Counted from the stretch's first letter, positions 7,642 through 15,622 are shown. The stretch: DNA of 21,778 nucleotides from JBDNFP01 sp041689775 (GCA_041689775.1 JBDNFP010000417.1:1-21778), one strand, 5' to 3'. Notes: generated by a model not told the origin, from the letters alone. Numbers and translations: made by a program.

Positions 7642-8593
7642 CTGCCTGTACGTACTCGCGGTTGATGATTTCTTCTTTTATGATGAACAAAGGGCGATTT
7701 TTGGATTGGAAAAAGATGCGTAATACATACTCCCCGATAATCCCGAGGGCGAATAGCTGTACCCCGCTAAATAAAATAACCACAAAAAGTAAGGAGGTGA
7801 AACCCTCAATTACTTCCGTAAAAAATAGTTTCTTAATGACGACGGTAATAAAGTAAAAGAGCGAAGTTAGGATAGCCACCGTACCAATGCGGGTCATGAA
7901 CTTAACCGGGAATTCGCTGAAATTGAAAATGCCATTGTAGGCCAGGTTAAATAGTTGTTTCAGAGAGTATTTTGATTCTCCAGCTACCCGTTCGTCCCGC
8001 TCGTATTCCAGGCCAATTTGTTTAAAACCAACCCAGGAACGCATACCTCTCAGGTAGCGGCTTTCTTCGGGCATTTTGATGAGTACATCGGCTACCCGAC
8101 GACTAATTAAGGCAAAATCACCACTATCCAGCGGTATTTCGACGTAGGATATGGATTTGAGGAGTCGATAAAAAAGGTAATAGGCAATTTTTTTTGCGAC
8201 GCCTTCCTTTCGCTTCCGCCTTACTGCGTACACCACATCGTTCCCATCCTGGAAGGCTTCATAAAAGTCAGGGAGTAGCTCAGGAGGATCCTGTAAATCC
8301 CCATCAATGATAAAAAGCGCTTCACTTGCCCGGGCCGAGGCCATACCTGCCGATAACGCTAACTGATGGCCATGGTTTCGCGATAAGAATACACAGTGAT
8401 ACCTTTCATCCAAAAGAGCAAGCTGACGCATGAGCGTAGGCGTATCATCTCTACTACCGTCGTCTACCAAAACCACTTCAATGGTCATGGATAGCTTATC
8501 CATCAGGGCATTGAGCCTTTTTACCAGATGTGGAAAAGAGTCTGACTCATTATAAAGAGGAGCGACGATGGATATTTGGGGAGAAGTTTTCAA
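7631..8593 (-). CDS. GT2 polyprenyl-phosphate glycosyltransferase (GtrB/DPM1-like)
   Basis: A 320-aa family 2 glycosyltransferase with the GtrB/Dpm1 architecture: ISIVAPLYNE (7-16), VLVDDGSRDD (41-50), the metal and nucleotide-sugar site IDGDLQDPPE (96-105), and two C-terminal membrane helices (about 233-290) ahead of GEYVLRIFFQSKNRPLFII. Such enzymes load a sugar from UDP- or GDP-sugar onto undecaprenyl or similar lipid phosphate at the inner membrane face. The start codon appears to be TTG (8593); there is no upstream in-frame ATG, and the next Met is residue 31, inside the fold. The stop overlaps the MBOAT start by 11 bp. It lies 72 bp after the polytopic GT-C-like gene, which may use its lipid-linked sugar. 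It is a paralogue of the GT2 at 11797-12747, so the operon may use two different sugars. Confidence 0.85.
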   Translation of the reverse strand: MKTSPQISIVAPLYNESDSFPHLVKRLNALMDKLSMTIEVVLVDDGSRDDTPTLMRQLALLDERYHCVFLSRNHGHQLALSAGMASARASEALFIIDGDLQDPPELLPDFYEAFQDGNDVVYAVRRKRKEGVAKKIAYYLFYRLLKSISYVEIPLDSGDFALISRRVADVLIKMPEESRYLRGMRSWVGFKQIGLEYERDERVAGESKYSLKQLFNLAYNGIFNFSEFPVKFMTRIGTVAILTSLFYFITVVIKKLFFTEVIEGFTSLLFVVILFSGVQLFALGIIGEYVLRIFFQSKNRPLFIIKEEIINREYVQADAV

Positions 8594-8665
8594 TAGTAAT
8601 TCAGCTAGTATGGGTATTGCGGCAAAAATAAGCGTTCCGTCCCGTAAATTCTAGGAGAATCTAAA

Positions 8666-10381
8666 TCAAGGAAAAGTGATTGTACTCACTAGCCCAATTA
8701 AACTATTGGATTGACCGTTTAGATACACCCCCCACGGATGGGTGCCAGTTGGGATAGCGGAGAAAGGAATTGTTGTTCCAAGACCTTTATCGTAGGTAAT
8801 AAACAGGTTTCTACCAGTATACTGGTTTTGATTTAGTTTGAATAGGTACACAACCCCGGCAGTTCGGATAAAAGCAAAGGACCCCTGCCGATACCCAGAG
8901 AAAATCGGAATTGAAGGCGCGGTAATTAGTAATTGAGATTCCTGTTTTATGACATTGAAATCAAAGTTGCCAGGTAGTGGCGCCTGCACTTGTTTGATTT
9001 CCTGAATGAGTGGGTCGAGTTCAGTAGGATAGTGATAAATCTGCCGGTCAGTCATAAAATGCATCAATGTATCTACGTAAGCGGCTGCCTTTGAACCCGG
9101 CTCGTGGCCCAAACCAAATCCGTGGTGTTGCTGATTGTAGGCGTTGATAAGCAGGTAGTCCCGCCGCTCGGCGATGGCTGGTAAATAGTGGATGAGGGTG
9201 AGCGCCCAAATGAGCACACTCGTGGAGAGTCCAAGATAAAAGCCGTTTTGGAGCCTTTTGCCTTGGAAACTAGCAAGGAATGCTAGGTAGCTAATCACCA
9301 TAAAAAGTGCCGGATATATTTTGTAATTACTTACTACCATGACGAAAAACCCAAACCGGGGTCTGAGTAATGCAATAACGGCGGCATTGGACAAAATAAA
9401 CAGGAGTACTCCCAGAGAAAAGTAACCCAAGATATGCCGTTCAGACTGAATCTGATACCGGGAAAGGTATTGGGTTACAGGTGGGGAAAGGTTGAAACTG
9501 GTTTTTAGCCATTGGGTAAAGATTCCTCCAAGCCAGAGTAGTATCCATACCATGATGAGGAAGGCCATGAGAATAGGTAGTGCCGTTCGGACCTCGATGG
9601 CACGCTCAGGGGTGAAGTCAAATAACCCACCCAGAAAGGCAAAAAACCCGAGAAATGATAAGTGCGGATTAGCCAGAAAGAAATCAATGCTGGATTCGTT
9701 TCCCTGAGCACTCATGCCGTTGAAGTAAAGACCAATCGCTGTTACACCACAGAGACACCAGAATACAAGGGCACGGTATCGGGTTTGAAAGAGTAGAATA
9801 GCAGCCCCGCCGATCCAGACAAAAATGCCGTTACTCATGGCGAAATTTGCACAGAATCCAGTAAGTATGGCCAGCAACAGGTACTTGTTATTCTGCTTTC
9901 GGGCGAGTAAATACATGGAAAGGCAAACAAAAAACACCACTGGTTGATGCTGTAAGCCACAAATTGCCCACAGCGATATCAGATGGTATTGCAACTGAAA
10001 TAAAAAGAAGGGTACCGGGATAAAGAGGTACAGCGGAATTTTGGCAGTTTGAAATGCTTTCCAGACGATAAGGAGGGTTCCAAATGTAAACAGGATACCT
10101 GCAATGTGGAGGAAAGTAAAGTTTAGTTCACTAGTCAACAGATAGTAAAGGGCCGCTAGCCCCTTACCAAACACCATCCGGTGCTCATTATTGGGTTGGA
10201 ACAGTAGCTCTACCTTTTGGGAGAGACCTTCACTAAGAATCCATTTCCGGAGAAAATCAGGGAATGGGTCAAAGTCATCAAACCAGGGAGTATTAACGGA
10301 ATATTTGGCGGTGATAAACCCGAAAAATACAACCGGGAATAGTCCAACTACCCAAAGAATCCGTTTACGGAGTAGGTTCAT
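8666..10381 (-). CDS. polytopic membrane protein, probable GT-C glycosyltransferase
   Basis: A 571-aa protein with about ten to twelve hydrophobic segments spread over residues 8-415 and a soluble C-terminal domain (about 430-571) rich in beta-type segments. I do not recognise a named family with certainty. After the first helix comes an acidic cluster, TPWFDDFDPFPDFL (31-44), and then PNNEHRMVFGK (63-73). An acidic motif in the first periplasmic loop plus a basic/His element is typical of GT-C enzymes, which take sugars from polyprenyl phosphate on the periplasmic side. The gene overlaps the DUF6056-like gene by 17 bp and precedes a GtrB-like GT2 by 72 bp, which supports that role. Alternatively it could be a polymerase- or flippase-like membrane component. 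Confidence 0.65.
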   Translation of the reverse strand: MNLLRKRILWVVGLFPVVFFGFITAKYSVNTPWFDDFDPFPDFLRKWILSEGLSQKVELLFQPNNEHRMVFGKGLAALYYLLTSELNFTFLHIAGILFTFGTLLIVWKAFQTAKIPLYLFIPVPFFLFQLQYHLISLWAICGLQHQPVVFFVCLSMYLLARKQNNKYLLLAILTGFCANFAMSNGIFVWIGGAAILLFQTRYRALVFWCLCGVTAIGLYFNGMSAQGNESSIDFFLANPHLSFLGFFAFLGGLFDFTPERAIEVRTALPILMAFLIMVWILLWLGGIFTQWLKTSFNLSPPVTQYLSRYQIQSERHILGYFSLGVLLFILSNAAVIALLRPRFGFFVMVVSNYKIYPALFMVISYLAFLASFQGKRLQNGFYLGLSTSVLIWALTLIHYLPAIAERRDYLLINAYNQQHHGFGLGHEPGSKAAAYVDTLMHFMTDRQIYHYPTELDPLIQEIKQVQAPLPGNFDFNVIKQESQLLITAPSIPIFSGYRQGSFAFIRTAGVVYLFKLNQNQYTGRNLFITYDKGLGTTIPFSAIPTGTHPWGVYLNGQSNSLIGLVSTITFP

Positions 10382-11804
10382 TCGTTTTGTTTTTGTCCTG
10401 AATCAGGTAAATGGCTTCTTTACCAAAGTATCCCGCCACGCATTTATTCCACCAGTGGTCTTTGGTTACTTTGATATCCTCCACAAATAACGACTGGGGT
10501 ACTACCTCAATCTCAGGTAAATATACCACCGACTCGCGGGAATTACGCAACGTTTCATACCGCTGATTCATGGCCTGATTATACGCGGAGGCCTTACCTT
10601 TTAGCCAGTCGGTGTATACCATACGGTAGCTTGTGCTGTTTGTAATAGAAAAAACGATCCAAAGACCAAGTCCCGCCAAAATAACACCCTGGTATCTAAG
10701 TGAGATAACGGGTAGTCTTCTTCGTTGACTTATTGTACAGTATACAACTGCGGTGAGGTAAAACCAGCCTATCAGGAAAAATAGGTATACGCAGTTGATT
10801 ACCCGAAGCGTTGGCTCGATACCTACTCCGTAGTAGGAAGGGAAAAGCTGGGCGGCCAAAATGCCAATATAAATCAGGGATATATACCAAAGAGGTGTCT
10901 TAAAATAGTTTAAGGCCTGCGGGGTAATACGAGAAAGCAATGCTATCCAGGTAGCAGTAAACAGAAGAAGGGGCGTTTTTATAATCCATCCGTAGGCCAG
11001 AGTCCCCAACTTTATGAATGAGTTGAGCATGGATTGGGATATATTCCCGCTGAGTGGGTTACCTCCCAGCCTGGCCTCGTTTCCGGGAGCCATGAAATAC
11101 AGGTAACAAGATATAAGGGTGGTGATTATCATTCCGATCATGAGGCCATCCACCTTTCGTTGGAAAAGAAGGCGGTATCCTATCCAGCCGGCAACTAATA
11201 AAACCATCACGAGGAGATTAGTTTCACTACTTCCAATGATCGCAAATACAAGAAACCCGGCAAAAATACCCGTTAAAGTTTTCATGGTGGGGTTGTCCAG
11301 TCGATACCAGCGAAGTACCACTGTGATCCAAAGTAGGGTCAGGATGTTGGGCACTGTGTAGGTAACAAAAGCGGCCATCCAATAAAAAGCTTCGGCTATG
11401 CTGGGAATTTGCAGGATGTACAAAAACAGGATGACTCCCGCAAAACCCAGGTGCGCTTTACGAAACAAGGTAGGAGTTAACTGTCGAACCAACGTGTAGA
11501 TAGACACTACAAGTCCAAGCAGAAGTAGGATTGGAAGTACTTTAAACCCGGTGATGGAGTGAAAGAGTAGCGGGTTGGAGTGATTGAGAAAGATACCGAA
11601 ATACCGCCCTGTCCAGCCCGTGTAGTAATAGTGCATGGCTTCCAGCCAACTAAACTTAAATACGGTATCAATATAGCAATAATCGTCGGCGGGGGAAGGG
11701 TGGTTATAATAAGAAAGTGCAATCAGCGGGATAAGAGCAAACGCGAGTAAAGCAAGGTTAACTGCATTTCCGGTGATCCGATATGTGTGGCGAAGGTTAT
11801 TCAT
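10365..11804 (-). CDS. DUF6056-like polytopic membrane protein, possible GT-C glycosyltransferase
   Basis: A 479-aa integral membrane protein with about ten to twelve hydrophobic segments. The first loop has PSPADDYCYID (36-46, Asp40/Asp41) followed by YYYTGWTGRYFGIF (59-72). The DD-Y...W.GR pattern is what I associate with DUF6056 proteins, membrane proteins of glycan loci that are thought to be GT-C-like. The C-terminus (about 400-479) is a soluble tail. The 5' end overlaps the GT2 at 11797-12747 by 8 bp and the 3' end overlaps the next polytopic gene by 17 bp, so translation is probably coupled. The best-supported model is that it transfers the lipid-linked sugar made by the upstream GT2. 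The sugar and acceptor cannot be told. Confidence 0.68.
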   Translation of the reverse strand: MNNLRHTYRITGNAVNLALLAFALIPLIALSYYNHPSPADDYCYIDTVFKFSWLEAMHYYYTGWTGRYFGIFLNHSNPLLFHSITGFKVLPILLLLGLVVSIYTLVRQLTPTLFRKAHLGFAGVILFLYILQIPSIAEAFYWMAAFVTYTVPNILTLLWITVVLRWYRLDNPTMKTLTGIFAGFLVFAIIGSSETNLLVMVLLVAGWIGYRLLFQRKVDGLMIGMIITTLISCYLYFMAPGNEARLGGNPLSGNISQSMLNSFIKLGTLAYGWIIKTPLLLFTATWIALLSRITPQALNYFKTPLWYISLIYIGILAAQLFPSYYGVGIEPTLRVINCVYLFFLIGWFYLTAVVYCTISQRRRLPVISLRYQGVILAGLGLWIVFSITNSTSYRMVYTDWLKGKASAYNQAMNQRYETLRNSRESVVYLPEIEVVPQSLFVEDIKVTKDHWWNKCVAGYFGKEAIYLIQDKNKTNEPTP

Positions 11805-12747
11805 TCACTGTTTTTTCAATAATATAACGTGGCCGGCCCTTTACCTCTTCGTATATTTTTCCAACGTACTCGCCGATCAAACCAATAGCCACCATGTTGG
11901 AGCCACTAAAAAAAGTGATCGGAAGCATGGTGGAAGTCCAGCCGGGTACTGTAAAACCAAACAGGTAGGAGCCCATAATGTAGGTAGAAAGCGACATAGC
12001 TATCACAAAGTTAAATACCCCAAAATAGAGAACTAATCGCATCGGGAAGGTAGAAAAGGAGGTAATCCCGTTCCATGCAAAAAGAAGCATCTTACTGACG
12101 GGGTACTTGGTTTCGCCGGCCAAGCGTTCAAGCCGTTTGTAGCTTACGCTATCGCTTTGAAAACCAATTAAAGGTACTATTCCACGTAGGAAAAGGTTGA
12201 TTTCCCGAAAATTACCCAGCTCCTGCAATACGCGACGATCCATTAGTCGAAAATCAGCATGATTGAAGACTACGGGTACCCCCATTTTACGCATGATTTT
12301 ATAAAAACCTTCGGCGGTAATTCGCTTGAAGAAGCTATCGGAGGAGCGGTCATTTCGCACACCGTACACAATCCTGGCTCCCTCGTGGTACTTTTCGATC
12401 ATGGAGGTCATGGCGTGTATATCGTCCTGAAGGTCAGCATCCAGGGTAATGAAGCAATCAAAGTCATCAATGTGGTGTTCCAGACCGGCCATAATAGCGC
12501 TTTGGTGACCGAAGTTTCTGGAAAGCTGTACCCCGATTACAGTGGAGTCTGCTTTGGCAATGGTTTCAATAAGCTCCCAGGTGCGGTCGCGGCTGCCGTC
12601 ATTTACAAAACATATCTTACTATCCTGACTGATGAGGCCAGATGCTTTGATACCTCTGTAGTATTCCTTTAAGGTAGTATACGTATGTTGAAGAATCTCT
12701 TCTTCGTTATAACAGGGTATCACTAGCAGCAAGCGTGCTGAATTCAT
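11797..12747 (-). CDS. GT2 polyprenyl-phosphate glycosyltransferase (GtrB/DPM1-like)
   Basis: A 316-aa family 2 glycosyltransferase and the first gene of the glycan operon. Motifs are LLVIPCYNEEE (7-17), CFVNDGSRDR (46-55), LSRNFGHQSA (75-84), the DADLQD metal site (103-108), and RLAGETKYP before two C-terminal membrane helices (about 235-290) and GLIGEYVGKIYEEVKGRPRY. This is the GtrB-type architecture that charges a polyprenyl phosphate with one sugar. A TATTTTTG box lies 21 nt upstream of its ATG, so the operon probably has its own promoter here. It differs enough from the second GT2 (DADLQDD against DGDLQDPPE) to suggest another donor sugar rather than a recent duplicate. The stop is overlapped by the DUF6056-like start. 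Confidence 0.87.
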   Translation of the reverse strand: MNSARLLLVIPCYNEEEILQHTYTTLKEYYRGIKASGLISQDSKICFVNDGSRDRTWELIETIAKADSTVIGVQLSRNFGHQSAIMAGLEHHIDDFDCFITLDADLQDDIHAMTSMIEKYHEGARIVYGVRNDRSSDSFFKRITAEGFYKIMRKMGVPVVFNHADFRLMDRRVLQELGNFREINLFLRGIVPLIGFQSDSVSYKRLERLAGETKYPVSKMLLFAWNGITSFSTFPMRLVLYFGVFNFVIAMSLSTYIMGSYLFGFTVPGWTSTMLPITFFSGSNMVAIGLIGEYVGKIYEEVKGRPRYIIEKTVNE

Positions 12748-12755
12748 AAACTAGG

Positions 12756-12776
12756 TATTTTTGTGATGCAAAAATA
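12756..12776 (-). promoter_or_regulatory. putative promoter of glycan operon within an inverted repeat
   Basis: The minus strand has TATTTTTG (12776-12769), which fits TAnnTTTG, 21 nt before the GT2 ATG. The same 8 bases occur in inverted order at 12756-12763, forming an exact 8-bp inverted repeat around TGATG. It could be both a -7 box and a regulator site. There is no good -33 TTG. Confidence 0.4.
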
Positions 12777-12813
12777 GCAGGAAATGGTAATTTTCCGGTA
12801 TTTAGTGCGGTCT

Positions 12814-13710
12814 TTAACCTGCTGTCTGCTTATGTCTTTGTAAAAGCGGATAGGCAAGCACCGCCAGAAGAATGACCAAAGTACCCATGTAAAAACCAGT
12901 TGTCATTCGTTCCTTCTCGCCAAAGATAAGAAAGGCAAGCGCAATACCGTACACTGGTTCGAGGTTAACCGTCAGGTTGACCATGTAGGCCGAAAACTGT
13001 TTCATCAATTGGGTGCCCATAGAGTAGGCATAAACAGTACATACTCCGGCTAAAATAAGAATCCAGAGCCAATCCCGATTTTTGGGCCATAAGGGTAAAT
13101 TAGTGGAGATGCCGTTGAGTTGGAACACTGCCACACAGATCACTGAGCAAATACTAGCTCCGATCATTTCGTAAAAAGTAATGACGAAGCCGTCGTACTG
13201 CTTTACGAGGTGGCTGTTTGCCACGGTAAACAGGGCCGCCAGAAATGCGGAAGCAAGGGCTAACATTAAACCCAGCGCGTGATCAAACTCAAACCTGAAG
13301 ACGATATAAAGACCGATTACAGCAATAATACCCAGAAAAACCTCCAAAGGCTTCACCCTTTGGCGACTGACCAGGGGCTCTGCTAGACTCGTCCATAGTG
13401 AAGAAGTCGACATACCAGCCAAACAGACCGACGCCGTAGATACTCTGGCCGAAGCGAAAAAAAGAATCCAGTGGAGGGAAAGTAAAAATCCCACCAGCAA
13501 CATTCTGATTTTTTGCTTTTTGCTAACGCGGAAGCTCTTTTTTTGAAGGTAAATAACGACAGCCAGACCTCCTACCGCCAGGGTAGTACGGTATAGTACC
13601 AGGGCCGTTGGAGCTACGGATATCAATAGCCCGAGTATTGCCGAAAAACCCCAGATCAGTACCAAAAAATGCAACTGAATATAAGAGCGTAGGGGAGGGG
13701 TCTGACTCAT
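12814..13710 (-). CDS. EamA/DMT-superfamily transporter
   Basis: A 298-aa inner-membrane protein with ten hydrophobic segments arranged as two EamA repeats (about 10-140 and 150-290), the RhaT/YdcZ-like drug/metabolite transporter layout. The first repeat opens with LHFLVLIWGFSAILG and contains ALVLYRTTLAVGG. The second ends with NLEPVYGIALAFLIFGEKE, a classic EamA feature. Its length is normal. Its substrate is unknown; many relatives export amino acids or other metabolites. The start codon overlaps the LptF/LptG-like stop (ATGA, 13707-13710), so it is the third gene of the mntR unit. The glycan operon follows after 66 bp. Confidence 0.85.
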   Translation of the reverse strand: MSQTPPLRSYIQLHFLVLIWGFSAILGLLISVAPTALVLYRTTLAVGGLAVVIYLQKKSFRVSKKQKIRMLLVGFLLSLHWILFFASARVSTASVCLAGMSTSSLWTSLAEPLVSRQRVKPLEVFLGIIAVIGLYIVFRFEFDHALGLMLALASAFLAALFTVANSHLVKQYDGFVITFYEMIGASICSVICVAVFQLNGISTNLPLWPKNRDWLWILILAGVCTVYAYSMGTQLMKQFSAYMVNLTVNLEPVYGIALAFLIFGEKERMTTGFYMGTLVILLAVLAYPLLQRHKQTAG

Positions 13711-14804
13711 CGGGGAAGTGTTTTGAAAAGCCCCAGTCCAACAAACGCAAATATGATATTAGGTAGCCAAACCGCCAATAAAGTATTGATATTGCCAGAT
13801 TCGGCAATACCTTTTGAAAGTAGGTAGAACAGGATGTAGATAAATGCCAGCATAAAGCCAAGGGCAATTTGTAATCCAACCCCCCGGCGGCTTTTGCGTC
13901 CCGAAACGATCACACCGATCGTCGTCAGAATAAAAATGGCGAATGGCTGGGTAAACCGGGTGTATTTTTCAATCAAATATACTTCCAAACCATCCGAACC
14001 ACGACTGCGTAGTAGCTCAATGTAATCGTTTAGTTCTGGTAGCGTAAAGGTCTCAAAGAGGTTATAGTCACTTTCGAAGTCCTTTGGGCGCAGGTTGATG
14101 GTTGTATCTATTTCGGTACCGTAGGAAAGTGTTTCCCGGAGGCCGTCCAGAGAGCGGACCCGGTAGTTATGGAGGGTCCATTTGTTATTGTCTTGCTTCC
14201 ATTCAATCCGTTCGGCGGTAAGTTTTGTTTCCAGGGTATTCCCATTGACGGTTTCGAGGGTAAACTTATTCCCGGTTTTCGATAGTACATTGTAGCTTTC
14301 CAAGTAGGCATACACATTAGGAGCTATCTTGATATGCACGTTTCTTCCGTCAAAGTAGAACTCGTCTTTGACGTATTTTTGCTCAAATTCATTCCTGATT
14401 TTATTAGCCTTAGGTAGTACCCAACCCACGAGTAAAAACATGACGCTACCGATGACCATTGAGCCCATGAAGTAAGGTACAAGCAATCGGCTGAAACTAA
14501 TACCACTGCTGAGCATGGCAATGATTTCGGTGCGGGCCGCCATCCGGGAGGTGAAAAATACGGTGGCAATAAATACCATCAACGGACTGATATAATTGAT
14601 CCAGTAAGGTATCAGGTTGAGGTAATATTGAAATAATATGGCAGAACCGGGAGCTTCCTTTTTAATAAAGTCATCGATTTTTTCGGTATAGTCAATCATA
14701 CAAATGATGAGTACAATGATAAACGCCACGAAAATATAAGTGATCAGGAAGTTCTTTAATATGTAGCGATCTAGAATTTTGAGCTTCATGAAGAGTTGCC
14801 TCAA
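13707..14804 (-). CDS. LptF/LptG-family permease (YjgP/YjgQ)
   Basis: A 365-aa YjgP/YjgQ family protein. LptF and LptG form the membrane part of the ABC machine that pulls lipopolysaccharide from the inner membrane to the Lpt bridge. It opens LKILDRYILKNFLITYIF, a family hallmark (residues 8-25). Three membrane segments (about 17-37, 60-85, 100-125) precede a periplasmic beta-jellyroll region (about 130-270, with KIAPNVYAYLESY and TLHNYRVRSLDG), and three further helices follow (about 277-360). The length matches LptG/LptF (about 360). I cannot say which of the two it is. It is joined by ATGA overlaps on both sides to mntR and the EamA gene; no lptB is nearby. Confidence 0.85.
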   Translation of the reverse strand: MRQLFMKLKILDRYILKNFLITYIFVAFIIVLIICMIDYTEKIDDFIKKEAPGSAILFQYYLNLIPYWINYISPLMVFIATVFFTSRMAARTEIIAMLSSGISFSRLLVPYFMGSMVIGSVMFLLVGWVLPKANKIRNEFEQKYVKDEFYFDGRNVHIKIAPNVYAYLESYNVLSKTGNKFTLETVNGNTLETKLTAERIEWKQDNNKWTLHNYRVRSLDGLRETLSYGTEIDTTINLRPKDFESDYNLFETFTLPELNDYIELLRSRGSDGLEVYLIEKYTRFTQPFAIFILTTIGVIVSGRKSRRGVGLQIALGFMLAFIYILFYLLSKGIAESGNINTLLAVWLPNIIFAFVGLGLFKTLPR

Positions 14805-15463
14805 AGGCGTTGAACAAGTATATTTTTGGATACTTCCTGGCTAATAAAAAGGGTTCGTACCTGGTTGATAGTCACCACGGCAGATTTGTCGTAATCGTTG
14901 GTTTCGAAGATCTCCATTTTACAGCCCAAGGTCAACCCGGAACGATCGAGATGTTGTAAAAAAGCCGAGGTGTGTTCCAATACTCCCATCATTAATACTT
15001 GGTCACCTCGTTGTACTTCGGATAGTTTGAGGTAGTCGGCGATTGGCATATTACCTTTTGCGTCAGGAATAGGGTCTCCGTGTGGATCAAAGCGGGGATT
15101 CCCCAGAAATGTATCAAGGCGTTGTACCAGTCGGTCCGATGGAATGTGTTCCAATTCTTCGGCAATATCGTGCACCTCGTCCCACCCAAAGCCAAGTTTT
15201 TCTACCAGAAAAACCTCCCAAAGCCGATGCTTGCGAATTACTTTCAAGGCTACTTTTTCTCCCTTCTCGGTCAGACGAACTCCCTGGTATTTCTTGTAGT
15301 GAATCAGCTTTTTCTCTGCCAACTTTTTTAGCATATCCGTGACAGAGGCCGCCCGGGTTGAGGTACTTTCGGCCAGTGCATTGGTGGTCACATCTGAACC
15401 CTGCGGGCCAGAAAGATTGTGAATAATTTTCAGGTAGTTCTCTTCGGTGAAAGAATTCTGCAT
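14801..15463 (-). CDS. mntR: MntR-type DtxR-family metalloregulator
   Basis: A 220-aa DtxR-family repressor from the ATG at 15463. A longer reading to 15484 would need TTG and adds seven residues with no match to the family. Order of parts: winged helix (about 5-70, ALAESTSTRAASVTDMLKKL recognition region), dimer and metal domain (71-150) with HRLWEVFLVEKLGFGWDEVH, EELEHIPSDRLVQRLD and FDPHGDPIP, then an SH3/FeoA-like C-terminal domain (about 150-220). By my own alignment, His79, His98, Glu102, Glu105 and His106 are the metal ligands, and Glu102 replaces the DtxR Cys102, as in Mn-sensing MntR. Position 9 is Asn, where DtxR has Met10 and MntR has Asp8. It is divergent from mntH, with palindromes between, and should repress mntH and its own operon when Mn is plentiful. 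Confidence 0.87.
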   Translation of the reverse strand: MQNSFTEENYLKIIHNLSGPQGSDVTTNALAESTSTRAASVTDMLKKLAEKKLIHYKKYQGVRLTEKGEKVALKVIRKHRLWEVFLVEKLGFGWDEVHDIAEELEHIPSDRLVQRLDTFLGNPRFDPHGDPIPDAKGNMPIADYLKLSEVQRGDQVLMMGVLEHTSAFLQHLDRSGLTLGCKMEIFETNDYDKSAVVTINQVRTLFISQEVSKNILVQRL

Positions 15464-15499
15464 TACGGGTAGATCTGTAATCAATATAAATTAACAACG

Positions 15500-15507
15500 C
15501 AAAAGTA
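15500..15507 (-). promoter_or_regulatory. putative -7 box of mntR unit (TACTTTTG)
   Basis: The minus strand reads TACTTTTG, a match to TAnnTTTG, 36 nt before the mntR ATG. The palindrome at 15533-15548 lies 25 nt upstream of it, where a bound repressor would cover the -33 region. Confidence 0.45.
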
Positions 15508-15532
15508 GTATTTACTTATTGTATTGAAAAAG

Positions 15533-15548
15533 TTTAGATTAGTCTAAA
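15533..15548. promoter_or_regulatory. MntR/DtxR-like operator
   Basis: TTTAGATTAGTCTAAA, with 6-bp arms TTTAGA/TCTAAA around TTAG, resembles the DtxR/MntR binding core (TTAGGTTAGCCTAA type). It is centred between the divergent mntR and mntH -7 boxes (25 and 19 nt from each), so one bound MntR dimer could repress both. Confidence 0.65.
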
Positions 15549-15567
15549 AATATTTTAAATAATAATT

Positions 15568-15575
15568 TATCTTTG
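15568..15575 (+). promoter_or_regulatory. putative -7 box of mntH (TATCTTTG)
   Basis: TATCTTTG fits TAnnTTTG and lies about 47 nt upstream of the mntH ATG. The operator palindrome ends 19 nt upstream and a second palindrome begins 3 nt downstream. Confidence 0.5.
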
Positions 15576-15577
15576 CT

Positions 15578-15591
15578 TTTAGAGTACTAAA
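15578..15591. promoter_or_regulatory. second, weaker MntR-like palindrome
   Basis: TTTAGAGTACTAAA has 5-bp arms TTTAG/CTAAA around AGTA and shares the TTTAG half-site with the stronger palindrome at 15533-15548. It lies where the mntH transcription start would be expected, just after the TATCTTTG box. Confidence 0.4.
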
Positions 15592-15622
15592 TCTAATAGT
15601 AAAGTCCCGGCGTATATTTTTT

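Noticed and set aside
13523..13879. 118-aa minus-strand frame spanning the lptG/eamA junction
   Set aside because: It is antiparallel in frame to two firm genes on the same strand; the ATGA overlap there is the real junction.
15463..15484. longer mntR start (seven extra residues)
   Set aside because: It would use TTG, and the added residues do not match the DtxR family; the ATG at 15463 fits better.
15114..15497. 127-aa frame overlapping mntR in another frame
   Set aside because: It lies wholly across the well-supported mntR start and coding region and has no recognisable protein pattern.
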